NCBI GenBank assembly: GCA_002011235.1
Contig: MTMO01000037.1
Span: 1-64,000 of the forward strand
Source of the DNA: Archaeoglobus sp. JdFR-27
GTDB lineage: Archaea; Halobacteriota; Archaeoglobi; Archaeoglobales; Archaeoglobaceae
Length of the DNA stretch: 64,000 nt
Direction of reading: 5' to 3'
The translations under genes were made by a program, and so were the position numbers. The stretch's first letter is position 1, and every line of letters begins with the position of its first letter. The notes under the pieces were generated by a model. It saw nothing but the letters and a program-made list of their open reading frames with translations. It ran no database searches and was not told the DNA's origin. This document shows positions 51,793 through 60,115 of the stretch, one piece after another.

Positions 51793-53166
51793 CTACAACT
51801 TATTTTCTCGTCCAAAATCATCCTGAAACCTTTCGATATCATCTTCACCTAAGTACTCACCAATCTGAACCTCTATTATTTCAAGAGTTGTCAGACCCAG
51901 GTTCTCAAGTCTGTGTATTTTACCGACATCAATAAAAGTGCTTTCTCCACTCTTGAGTAAGAATTCCTTACCATCCACAATTACCCTTGCTGTTCCTTTA
52001 ACAACAACCCAGTGCTCACTTCTATGGTAGTGCCTTTGTAAACTCAATCTTCTACCAGGTAAAACTGTTAACTTCTTGATTTTGTAGAAGTCAGCCCCCT
52101 CAAGGATGGTAAACGATCCCCATGGACGATAGGCTGTTCTGTGTATTTCAGCTCTTTCATCACCTCTCGATTTCAGAATCTCGACCACATCTTTAACTTT
52201 TTGAGCATTCTTTTTTGAGCAAACTAGAACAGCATCGCTCGTGTCAACAACAATCACATCTTTAACACCGATTACAGCAATAAGTCTTTCACCGAATATA
52301 AAGTTGTTTTTTGAGTCAACTGGTATACATTCCCCCTCGACGACGTTCTCTTTTTCATCTTTTTTGAAAATATCATACAACGCATCAAAACTACCAACAT
52401 CGCTCCAGAACGTGTTAAGGGCTACTACTGCAGCCTTATCTGTTTTTTCCATTATGCCGTAGTCTACGGATAGCTCTGGCAGTCTCCCATAAATTTCCTG
52501 TAGATTGTCGCTTTCGAATGCTTTTACGATTTCGGGCTGATGAACTTTACATTCTTCAATGAAAAGGTTGGGTTTGAAGAGGAACATCCCGCTGTTCCAG
52601 AAATAACCTTCTTTCGTATATTCTTTAGCCTTATATAAGTTAGGTTTCTCCACAAACTTCTCCACCTCATATCCTCCATCAAGTGGTTTTCCAGGTTTTA
52701 TATAACCATAGCCGGTATGTGGGTGTGTGGCTCTAATTCCAAAGGTAACGAGATATTCCTCTGCAAGGGATTCTGCCCCCTCAAGTGCTCTTTTATAGCT
52801 ATCGTTCACGTCAACAAGATGGTCAGAAGGTAATACAGCAACCTTTGAGTTGCCATACTTATCCAGAATTGTTTTAATGGCATAGTAAATTGCAGGTAGA
52901 GTATTCTTGGCGTCAGGTTCAATCAAAATATTTTCCTCTGGTATTTTTACACCTATTTCGGAGAGTTGATCCAGAACTCTAAATCTGTATTTCTCATTTG
53001 CTACGATGTAAACTTCACTTGCATCAGAGAAGATTAGTGCTCTATTTACAGCTTTCTGGAATAGCGATGAATCATTAAAGAGTTTAATGAACTGTTTTGG
53101 AAAATGTTCTCTACTCAAAGGCCAAAGTCTTGTACCACTTCCACCTGCCAGTATTACTGTCTTCAC
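51793..53166 (-). CDS. manC: mannose-1-phosphate guanylyltransferase/mannose-6-phosphate isomerase
   Basis: A 457-residue bifunctional enzyme. The N-terminal nucleotidyltransferase has the GGSGTRLWPLSREHFPKQF motif (about 8-26) and PHTGYGYI, FVEKP motifs; the C-terminal cupin isomerase is seen in RPWGSFTILEG, LTVLPGRRLSLQRHYHRSEHWVVVKGTA, GESTFIDVGKIHRLEN. It makes GDP-mannose, the sugar donor for mannosylglycerate. GTG 53166 follows AGGGGGT by five bases and the mpgP stop by ten, so I use it rather than the upstream ATG that overlaps mpgP. Third gene of the operon. Confidence 0.93.
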   Translation of the reverse strand: MKTVILAGGSGTRLWPLSREHFPKQFIKLFNDSSLFQKAVNRALIFSDASEVYIVANEKYRFRVLDQLSEIGVKIPEENILIEPDAKNTLPAIYYAIKTILDKYGNSKVAVLPSDHLVDVNDSYKRALEGAESLAEEYLVTFGIRATHPHTGYGYIKPGKPLDGGYEVEKFVEKPNLYKAKEYTKEGYFWNSGMFLFKPNLFIEECKVHQPEIVKAFESDNLQEIYGRLPELSVDYGIMEKTDKAAVVALNTFWSDVGSFDALYDIFKKDEKENVVEGECIPVDSKNNFIFGERLIAVIGVKDVIVVDTSDAVLVCSKKNAQKVKDVVEILKSRGDERAEIHRTAYRPWGSFTILEGADFYKIKKLTVLPGRRLSLQRHYHRSEHWVVVKGTARVIVDGKEFLLKSGESTFIDVGKIHRLENLGLTTLEIIEVQIGEYLGEDDIERFQDDFGRENKL

Positions 53167-53176
53167 AGAATACCCC

Positions 53177-53947
53177 CTAAAATATTTCATCTAATAGCTC
53201 TTCAAAACTCTCTATAACGCAAACATTTGGCAAATTTAAAACAAGGCTTTCATCTCTTTCTCTTTTTATCAAGAAAGGTTTATCTACAACTTCTAACATT
53301 GGCAGATCATTGAGGTTGTCTCCAATCCCAATGCTCTTTATCTTACCGAATTCCTTTTTAAATAGTTCTACAAGCTTCTTAACAGCATTCCCTTTGTCTG
53401 TTTTACCTATAACATTGTAAAATCTCCCACCATATGTCCAGTTAAGCCCAACATCTCTAATCATTTTAAGGACAATATATTTATTATGGTCATTCAAAAT
53501 GAGGGTCTCGGAGTACTCTCGTTGCTTTGCAAGGGAAGCAAGCTCTAAGCTTAAACCAGTAACTTCTGACACCTCTTCGACGCTCATATTTCCAAAAAAT
53601 CTCACATCAACTATCTTATTTATTCTATCGAGCACAGTCCTTATCTTGTCATATTTGACCCCTAACTCTATAACAAAATAAGTCTCCATCGATGAATCAA
53701 ACTCAAATGAGAATGAAAAGTACTTTTTGGGTATGTAGATTGCACTTCCATTTTCAACGATAAATGGATCTTTTATTTCCATAAGTTGTCTGTATACTTC
53801 CTGCTCAGCTTTCGTTTTTGAAGAGCAGAACACAATAGGGACTTTTTTTTCTTTAAGCTGTTTTATAGCATTTAGCGATTCATCATAAGAGTAATTACTG
53901 GGATCTAGCAAAGTAGCATCCAGATCTGTAAAAAGAATTTTTTTAAT
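53177..53947 (-). CDS. mpgP: mannosyl-3-phosphoglycerate phosphatase with an apparent ATT start
   Basis: A HAD-family phosphatase that removes phosphate from mannosyl-3-phosphoglycerate, the second step of mannosylglycerate synthesis. Motif I is FTDLDATLLD (nucleophile and acid Asp) at residues 6-15 counted from an ATT at 53947; GIGDNLNDLPML is the C-terminal Mg2+ motif. The only standard start downstream (TTG 53911) would cut off both motif I aspartates, and no ATG, GTG or TTG lies between the in-frame TGA and motif I. GGGGTGAT is 3 bases before the ATT. So an ATT start is the best reading. Lies 14 bases after mpgS. Confidence 0.88.
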   Translation of the reverse strand: MKKILFTDLDATLLDPSNYSYDESLNAIKQLKEKKVPIVFCSSKTKAEQEVYRQLMEIKDPFIVENGSAIYIPKKYFSFSFEFDSSMETYFVIELGVKYDKIRTVLDRINKIVDVRFFGNMSVEEVSEVTGLSLELASLAKQREYSETLILNDHNKYIVLKMIRDVGLNWTYGGRFYNVIGKTDKGNAVKKLVELFKKEFGKIKSIGIGDNLNDLPMLEVVDKPFLIKRERDESLVLNLPNVCVIESFEELLDEIF

Positions 53948-53961
53948 CCTATCACCCCTAA

Positions 53962-55131
53962 TTACTCAAACTTTACAAAAGTTTCTGAATATTCTTCTAG
54001 CACTTTCATGAATTTTTTGATATCAACATCATTAACTGGTGGTATAATCAAATTCTTTTTTGGTACATGGTTTTGCTCTAATACGTTGTTCACTCTCAAC
54101 TCTTCAAGAATCTTAGATTTAAGATAATCATTACAAAGCTCGCTATGGTAGATCGTAGAGAGCGAGTCTAGCAACATGTCCTTAATATGTTTCTCACCCT
54201 TTTCTTCGTGTAAGTGAGGGTTTAGAGTCTCTATTTGGAATATTTCAATTCCAGCATTAGCAGCATCTGTGTACTTGGTATCTCTTTTTCCAAACTCTTC
54301 CAGCAGATAGATGAGCTGATGTGGCTCAATAGAATAACCCGTTGAATATTTCATTATATTGGCAAGCTCCATCGTCATAGCATGTTCTCCAGCGTTTCCC
54401 GTCTTTATAGTATCTGTTTCAAATCCTGTATGGTTTGCTAATAGGATATTGAGATACTTGTTAGTGATTTCTGAAACTCTGCCCCACTTTCTGAAGTAAA
54501 GTCTACTCCTCACAATTTTTGGTTTATGTTTCCAGTGTAGCCTAATCATTGAATAAGGTGACTCGGACATACAAAATCCTGCGGCAAAATCTTTCACGTA
54601 CTCGTTGACGGCACCGGGAATGTAGTTGTCAGCGTCTATAAAACCTACAAATTTTTTTCCTAAATATTTTGCAAGCAATATGCCTATAATCATCCCTTCC
54701 GCCTTACCATGTCTAACAAACCCATTTTCATCAAGAACGTATGTATACTCCACTTCTTTAAAGGCTAAAGCCAGCCCTGGGTCTTTCTGATGTATAAGAT
54801 AGGCAGGATGTTTTGTGAGGTTATGAAAACGAGTTATGGTGTCTTCCTCCATTTTAAATACATCACGTTTCATTCTTGAGCTATTAGAAACAACTATTAT
54901 CAAACAATTATCTGGTATCGCTCTCAAAACACCATCTAGTAAATTTATTTTTTCATTTTTTATGGGTATTATAACAGCAAGCTTATCTAAAATACCCTCA
55001 ATTTGTTCTCTGTCAATGCTGTGTAGCAAGAGAGATTCAAACTCCTTTGATTCAAGTTTTAACACTTTTTGGACATCATAAATCCTTATCGATCCAAACA
55101 TCTCCGCGTGTCTGGGAGCTTCAATGAGCAT
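53962..55131 (-). CDS. mpgS: mannosyl-3-phosphoglycerate synthase
   Basis: A 389-residue GT55-family glycosyltransferase that joins GDP-mannose to 3-phosphoglycerate, giving mannosyl-3-phosphoglycerate. The N terminus MLIEAPRHAEMFGSIRIYDVQKVLKL is the family start; GFIDADNYIPGAVNEY carries the DxD metal motif (near residue 170), and NAGEHAMTMELA and GFETDTIKTG follow. An upstream GTG at 55161 would add ten residues, but the ATG at 55131 has GGAGGG seven bases before it and fits the family. First gene of the mpgS-mpgP-manC operon; the product is a compatible solute. Confidence 0.94.
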   Translation of the reverse strand: MLIEAPRHAEMFGSIRIYDVQKVLKLESKEFESLLLHSIDREQIEGILDKLAVIIPIKNEKINLLDGVLRAIPDNCLIIVVSNSSRMKRDVFKMEEDTITRFHNLTKHPAYLIHQKDPGLALAFKEVEYTYVLDENGFVRHGKAEGMIIGILLAKYLGKKFVGFIDADNYIPGAVNEYVKDFAAGFCMSESPYSMIRLHWKHKPKIVRSRLYFRKWGRVSEITNKYLNILLANHTGFETDTIKTGNAGEHAMTMELANIMKYSTGYSIEPHQLIYLLEEFGKRDTKYTDAANAGIEIFQIETLNPHLHEEKGEKHIKDMLLDSLSTIYHSELCNDYLKSKILEELRVNNVLEQNHVPKKNLIIPPVNDVDIKKFMKVLEEYSETFVKFE

Positions 55132-55167
55132 TTTTAAACCCTCCACGATACAATTTTTCACTTTGGA

Positions 55168-55211
55168 GTCATCTTATAAAAATCTTATGGACAAAATATT
55201 TATAGGATGAC
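55168..55211. promoter_or_regulatory. inverted repeat with TATA boxes between mpgS and asnB
   Basis: GTCATCTTATAAA (55168-55180) and TTTATAGGATGAC (55199-55211) form a 13-base inverted repeat with one mismatch and an 18-base spacer. Each arm contains a TATA-like core, one on each strand, so the site could control the divergent mpgS and asnB. The mpgS TATA lies about 45-50 bases before ATG 55131, giving a short leader; the asnB side would have a leader over 100 bases. Operator role is inferred. Confidence 0.5.
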
Positions 55212-55353
55212 TTATTTGGCTTAAATTGAGGTGGAAAGGTGAAATTTAGCCAAACAGAGATATCTGGAGAAAATAAAAAGACTAGAATATATTTCACTTT
55301 AAGCAGTAATCAAGATGTTTGTCGTTAGTATTGCTTTAATTGTGGTGGTTTAG

Positions 55354-57036
55354 ATGTGTGGTATTGCTGGTATTGTCAGTAAAGATGACAGCAATGTTTC
55401 AGGGCAAATCATGAAAATGCTTAGTATAATGAGGCATCGAGGGCCAGATGGTTGTGGTTTGGTGATTGAAAAAGCCATTCAGAGGGGATTATCACTTGAC
55501 GAACTGAATGTAGAAAGTACTGGGGGCAGTGTTGCAATGGGCCATACAAGGCTGGCTATTGTTGGAGGACTGTATGGTCAGCAACCGCTTGAAGATTGTC
55601 AACAAAAGCTCATCCTTCTCCACAACGGTGAGATTTATAATTACAGAGAACTTAGGAAAGAGTTAGAACCAAACCACAGGTTCATTACCAAAACGGATAG
55701 TGAAACCATTGTTCATCTCATTGAACAATTTTACAATGGTGATTTATTACAATCTGTTACTAAAACTCTTAGATATTTAGATGGTGTATATGCACTGGCA
55801 GTAAGTGATGGAAGAGATATAGTAATTGCCAGAGACATGATAGGCGTAAAACAACTTTACATTGGTGAAAATGAAAGATACTTAGCCTTTGCATCCGAGC
55901 GAAAAGCACTTTGGGAAGTTGGAATATGTAATGAAATGCGATTATTGCCAGGCCACTTAGCAAAACTATCTGAAGATGGTATAATTCTGAAAAAGGTTCT
56001 TGAACCACCTGTTAATTTAAAAACATCGATTTATGATTTTTATGAGGCTATAGAGCGTTATCGTGAAGTTCTTATCGAAGCTATAAGAAAAAGGGTTGAT
56101 GGGCTTAATAAAGTGGGTGTTATCTTTTCAGGAGGAATAGATAGCGTACTCATTGCGAAAATTGCTAGTGAATTTACTGATATAACGTGCTACACGGCAG
56201 GTTTAGTTGATTCGGAAGATGTCAGATATGCTAAATTAGCAGCCTCAAAGATTGGTCTTAAAATCAGAGTTAAAGAGCTTGACCTTGAGGATGTGGAAAG
56301 GTATATACTAAAAGTTATGGAAGCTATTGAAGATCGTCTATTTGGTCAGGTTGAGGTGGCTATCCCAGTTTATGCTGCCGTAGAGATGGCACATGAAGAT
56401 GGCTTGAAAGTTATGCTTACCGGGCAAGGAGCAGATGAACTTTTTGGAGGTTATCCGTGGTATAGGGCAATTGTGGAGAGGGAAGGTTATCAGGCTTTAG
56501 AGCGATACATGAGGGATGACATACTAAATCTCTATCGTGAAACCTTAGAGCGGGAGGATAAAATAACGATGGCACACAGCATTGAACTCCGAGTTCCGTA
56601 TCTCGATCCTAAGGTTATAGAGGTTGCTATGCAGATAGATAGCAAGCTGAAGATAAGATCCTCCAAAGATAAACTTGGAAAGTTTATCCATAGGGAGCTT
56701 GCTAAGCGAATAGGGGTGCCAGCTGATTTGGCTGACAGACCAAAAGAGGCCGCTCAACATGGATCAGGTGTGCATGAGGTAATCTTGGAGATAGCACGAA
56801 GAAACGGATTTGATGAAGACATCGTAAAAAATATCGGTTATGATTCAGACAAAAGCATCAGAGAGAGGCTTGGCAGCTCGATAAGATATGGATATAAATA
56901 TGGGAAAAAAGAACTCTGGACTGTTCCCGATTACGTACAGTTATATCTTGATGAAATTGCATTAAAACAGAAACTTGTTTGTGAATCAGAACTAGAGTAC
57001 ATCAAAAATATTGGGCAACATCTGATATTCATTTGA
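55354..57036 (+). CDS. asnB: asparagine synthetase (glutamine-hydrolysing), AsnB type
   Basis: A 560-residue class II glutamine amidotransferase. Cys2 (MCGIAGIVS) is the glutaminase nucleophile, with HRGPDG, the LLHNGEIYNYRELR and the GVKQLYIGE blocks of the N-terminal domain. The C-terminal synthetase has the PP-motif SGGIDS (residues 259-264), CYTAG, LTGQGADELFGGYPWYR and the IELRVPYLDP block. It normally amidates aspartate using ATP. Its position, divergent from the mannosylglycerate genes, leaves open a modified substrate such as mannosylglycerate. GGTGGTT is just before the ATG. Confidence 0.92.
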   Translation: MCGIAGIVSKDDSNVSGQIMKMLSIMRHRGPDGCGLVIEKAIQRGLSLDELNVESTGGSVAMGHTRLAIVGGLYGQQPLEDCQQKLILLHNGEIYNYRELRKELEPNHRFITKTDSETIVHLIEQFYNGDLLQSVTKTLRYLDGVYALAVSDGRDIVIARDMIGVKQLYIGENERYLAFASERKALWEVGICNEMRLLPGHLAKLSEDGIILKKVLEPPVNLKTSIYDFYEAIERYREVLIEAIRKRVDGLNKVGVIFSGGIDSVLIAKIASEFTDITCYTAGLVDSEDVRYAKLAASKIGLKIRVKELDLEDVERYILKVMEAIEDRLFGQVEVAIPVYAAVEMAHEDGLKVMLTGQGADELFGGYPWYRAIVEREGYQALERYMRDDILNLYRETLEREDKITMAHSIELRVPYLDPKVIEVAMQIDSKLKIRSSKDKLGKFIHRELAKRIGVPADLADRPKEAAQHGSGVHEVILEIARRNGFDEDIVKNIGYDSDKSIRERLGSSIRYGYKYGKKELWTVPDYVQLYLDEIALKQKLVCESELEYIKNIGQHLIFI

Positions 57037-57343
57037 AATTTATATCTTTACTAGGAAATAATTAAAAGGGGAAAATAATCTTTAAAAATTTCTTGCCTTG
57101 TTTACTTGGAGAACTCAACAATTTTTCACTCATATCTAATTGCCTATAGCGAGCATAGTTTTGTTAGGAAGCCACTTCTGGAAAGATAAATAAAATAATA
57201 GCGAGAGAGTAGGTGCCTACAGTAGACAACAGGTTTATTATACACCCTAAAAAACGGAAAGACAAATCAACATCTTTTAGAATCTATTTCATCACTTTAT
57301 TTTTTGAAAATGCAGTTCTGGGAGTTAATAATTCGAGCAATAG
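57037..57343. other. 307-base gap between asnB and tRNA-His
   Basis: No convincing gene. Contains a 12-base palindrome GTAGGTGCCTAC (about 57210-57221) and AT-rich DNA. Open frames here and across the tRNA look like chance. Nothing else seen. Confidence 0.6.
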
Positions 57344-57416
57344 GGCCCGGACCGGGACTCGAACCCGGCTCCTGGGATCCACAGTCCCAGAGGATGACCG
57401 CTACCCTACCCGGGCC
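57344..57416 (-). tRNA. tRNA-His (GTG anticodon)
   Basis: Read on the minus strand, G-1 at 57416 is followed by the acceptor stem GCCCGGG, pairing with TCCGGGC, and the discriminator C73 (57344) can pair with G-1, the identity pair of tRNA-His. The anticodon arm CTGGGACTGTGGATCCCAG has GTG as the anticodon, and the T-loop is CCGGGTTCGAGTCCCGG. Encoded 3' bases are CCT, so CCA is added after transcription. No intron is seen. A TATA-like TTTAAATATATTT (57453-57465) lies upstream, leaving a short 5' leader. Confidence 0.95.
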
Positions 57417-57795
57417 ATAAAGCAATACTCAATCATCCCATTTTTCCATCGATTTAAATATATTTTTCTGAGACTACATGTTTGTCGAATACTGAATTAA
57501 TTTCTTGCTTACACAACAGGTATTAAACCAATTCAGAAATTATCTAAAAAAGTTCGTAGATCGATTGTAACAGGATGATTGGTTAAATTGATAAATTGAT
57601 AACTTTATTACTTTGTTGCTTTGTTACTTTGATACACTACTTTACCACATCCATGCCAGAGTGTGACTACAAAAATGACTAAATGATCTACACTAATAGT
57701 TGTTTAATTATTTAATTAAAAAATGAGACATATAAAGTAAATTAAAATAAAATAATGACAAGTGAATATCTACTTTAATGCTGTATCTTTGATCA
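57417..57795. other. 379-base gap between tRNA-His and the molybdopterin gene
   Basis: The right side of tRNA-His holds its promoter (57453-57465). The rest is AT-rich, with a simple sequence region ACTTTGTTGCTTTGTTACTTTG (about 57612-57633, repeated CTTTGTT unit). No gene is seen on either strand. Confidence 0.6.
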
Positions 57796-59922
57796 CTATA
57801 TCTTTGAAGACCTCTGATCCCCACCCTCAACTTTGTAAATCCTGCATAGCATGGCGTTGAAGATTGCTGCTCCAAAACAGGGATCATACGGCTGATCGCT
57901 GCTTGTCACGACGTTTATATTAGATTCAAAACATCCATGTAAGCCGGATTTTTCAGGATCTACGGGTTCTTCAGGAAACCACCATGCATGCTGGGCGCTT
58001 ATGACTTTGGGGTGTATGTCGTTAAACCTGACCTTCTGTTTAACTCTACCCCTTGGAGTTTCGATCCAGACCCAGTCTCCCTCCTTTATTCCCAAGGATT
58101 TAGCAGTTTCGGGATTTATGTCCACAAGAGGGTCTGGCTGGGATTTCCTCAAGGATTTTAACTGTCGATACTCTGAATGAAAGAAATAAGGACTCCTAGC
58201 TCCCGTGGTTAGAACGAGCGGGTATTCAGACACGAGATCTGGGCGGCTATAAGGTGTTTCCGGTGGCTCAACATAGTTTGGCAAAGGATCAAAACCCATA
58301 GATTCCAAAACTGAAGAGTAAAGTTCAACCTTTCCTGAAGGAGTCTTAAATCCCTCTTTCTCGTACTTCTTATAATTAAAAGGAGCATTTAAGATACTCT
58401 TTTCGGCGAATTCTTTCCAAGTCATCCCCGAAGGATAGAGTACGTAGTCTAGATACTGCTCCACGTTATCCCAGAATAACTCACGCAGTCCCAGATATTT
58501 TGCCAGCTCGATCACGATCTTGTGATCTGACCGGCATTCCTCTACCTCTATAGCCTTCCTTCTGGCCATCACGTAGCCTGCTCTAAAGAAGTAAAATGCC
58601 ACATCATCGATCTCCAGCCATGTCGCAGCTGGCAGAACGTAGTCAGCAAGCTCAGCTGTTGGAGTCATGAAGAGATCGACAACCACAAGGAAATCGAGCT
58701 TGAGCAGAGCTTCTTTGACTAACTTCGAATTCGGCCAGGTTAGCAACGGATTCGTTCCGAAGGCCAGCATAGCCTTAACCGGATAGGGCTTGCCTTCAAG
58801 AATTGCCTTAACCACGTACATCGGCGGTATGGTTGAGCCCAAGGCTGAGAGCTTATGCTCGCCTCCAAGTACCTTGCGTTTCTGCTCTTCCGATAAATTC
58901 TTTTTCAGCATAAAATCAGTCATTCGAACCACCGGAGGGGGAGAAAAAAGCATGTTTCCTCCCTTTACATCCAGATTACCTGTGATGGCCATCAGTGCTA
59001 ACAAAGCCCTTATGGCATTCGTACAGTTCACATTCTGCTCGATCTTGACGCCCCAGTGGATCGCTGCCGGCTTCGTTGTTGCATACGTTTCAGCTGCTTT
59101 CTCTATAGTTTCAGCGGGTACCCAAGTGATCCTCTCTACCTTCTCTGGTTCGAAGGATGCAACACGCTCACAAAGCTTGTCAAAGCCAACTGTCCACTTT
59201 TCAACGAACTCGCGATCGTAAAGCTCCTTCTCTATTATTACATTGAGCATGCCCAAAGCCAAAGCTGCATCGGTGCCCGGTCTGAGCTTTAGCCAGAAGT
59301 TAGCCTTTGAAGTTAACCGGGTTTCACGGGGATCGACAACCATAAGCTTCGGGTTTCTTTTAAGGGCCCTTGAAAGCTGGGAAGCGCAATACTCATCAGG
59401 GCTAGTATCGAGGGGGTTACAACCCCATACCATGATGCACTCAGGATTTCCATCGTAGTCTGCTATCGGCAGATTTCCGCAGGTGATTACGGAGGTTGCC
59501 ACTCGGGGATAGTAGCACACATAGCCAGGTGAGGTCACATTTGGAGAGCCAAAGGCATGAGCCAGCCTGATGACCATATGCAAGTACTCACGATTGGTAC
59601 CATGGGCGAAAACAACGCTCTCAGCCCCATATCGCTCCTTTATTTCCAGTAACCTCTTAGAGATATCTTCCAAAACCTCATCCCAAGAAACTCTAATCCA
59701 CTTGCCTTCTCCCCTCTTTCCCACCCTTTTTAGCGGATATCTAAGTCTGTCCGGATGGTAAGCGAGTTCTATACTCGCCAAACCCTTAGGACAGAGGTAA
59801 CCTTTGCTTAACGGATGAGAACTATCTCCTTCTATTTTAACGGCCTTACCATTCTCTACATATACAATAGCCCCACATCCACCATGGCACATTCTGCAGA
59901 CCGACTTTACATAATCTGCCAT
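57796..59922 (-). CDS. molybdopterin oxidoreductase (DMSO-reductase family), stand-alone
   Basis: A 708-residue bis-MGD enzyme with a [4Fe-4S] site at the N terminus (Cys9, Cys12, Cys16, Cys44). Cys136 in TSPGYVCYYPR is the likely Mo or W ligand. Other conserved blocks are IMVWGCNPLDTSPD, VVDPRETRLTSKANFWLKLRPGTDAAL and the C-terminal MGD domain (YPLVLTTGARSPYFFHSEYRQ, HAWWFPEEP). There is no Tat signal, so it is cytosolic, and no electron-transfer B or membrane C subunit is adjacent. It resembles formate dehydrogenase-like or polysulfide/thiosulfate reductase catalytic subunits; substrate not determined. Confidence 0.87.
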   Translation of the reverse strand: MADYVKSVCRMCHGGCGAIVYVENGKAVKIEGDSSHPLSKGYLCPKGLASIELAYHPDRLRYPLKRVGKRGEGKWIRVSWDEVLEDISKRLLEIKERYGAESVVFAHGTNREYLHMVIRLAHAFGSPNVTSPGYVCYYPRVATSVITCGNLPIADYDGNPECIMVWGCNPLDTSPDEYCASQLSRALKRNPKLMVVDPRETRLTSKANFWLKLRPGTDAALALGMLNVIIEKELYDREFVEKWTVGFDKLCERVASFEPEKVERITWVPAETIEKAAETYATTKPAAIHWGVKIEQNVNCTNAIRALLALMAITGNLDVKGGNMLFSPPPVVRMTDFMLKKNLSEEQKRKVLGGEHKLSALGSTIPPMYVVKAILEGKPYPVKAMLAFGTNPLLTWPNSKLVKEALLKLDFLVVVDLFMTPTAELADYVLPAATWLEIDDVAFYFFRAGYVMARRKAIEVEECRSDHKIVIELAKYLGLRELFWDNVEQYLDYVLYPSGMTWKEFAEKSILNAPFNYKKYEKEGFKTPSGKVELYSSVLESMGFDPLPNYVEPPETPYSRPDLVSEYPLVLTTGARSPYFFHSEYRQLKSLRKSQPDPLVDINPETAKSLGIKEGDWVWIETPRGRVKQKVRFNDIHPKVISAQHAWWFPEEPVDPEKSGLHGCFESNINVVTSSDQPYDPCFGAAIFNAMLCRIYKVEGGDQRSSKI

Positions 59923-60115
59923 TATACCTTCCTTCTAAACTTTCTAAACTTTCCTATTAATTTCCTTCAATTATTTAATATGTCAAAAAATTCAAAATTC
60001 AAAACCTTATAAGCTTTATGAGACTACCGATCAAGATCCCAGGGAGAAATTGAATTCAACCATTTTATCGAAATCAATTGCCAACATTTTTTATACCTCT
60101 GCACAACCTTTTTCT

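Noticed and set aside
53177-53911. mpgP starting at TTG 53911
   Set aside because: This would delete both aspartates of HAD motif I (DLDAT), which are needed for activity, so the ATT at 53947 is preferred.
57213-57500. A 95-residue plus-strand frame across the tRNA-His region
   Set aside because: The tRNA lies inside it on the opposite strand and the peptide is arginine-rich nonsense from the tRNA arms.
60050-60115. N-terminal extension of PurB from ATG 60050
   Set aside because: The added residues do not match the family and a TATA box at about 60085-60094 points to a leaderless start at 60116.
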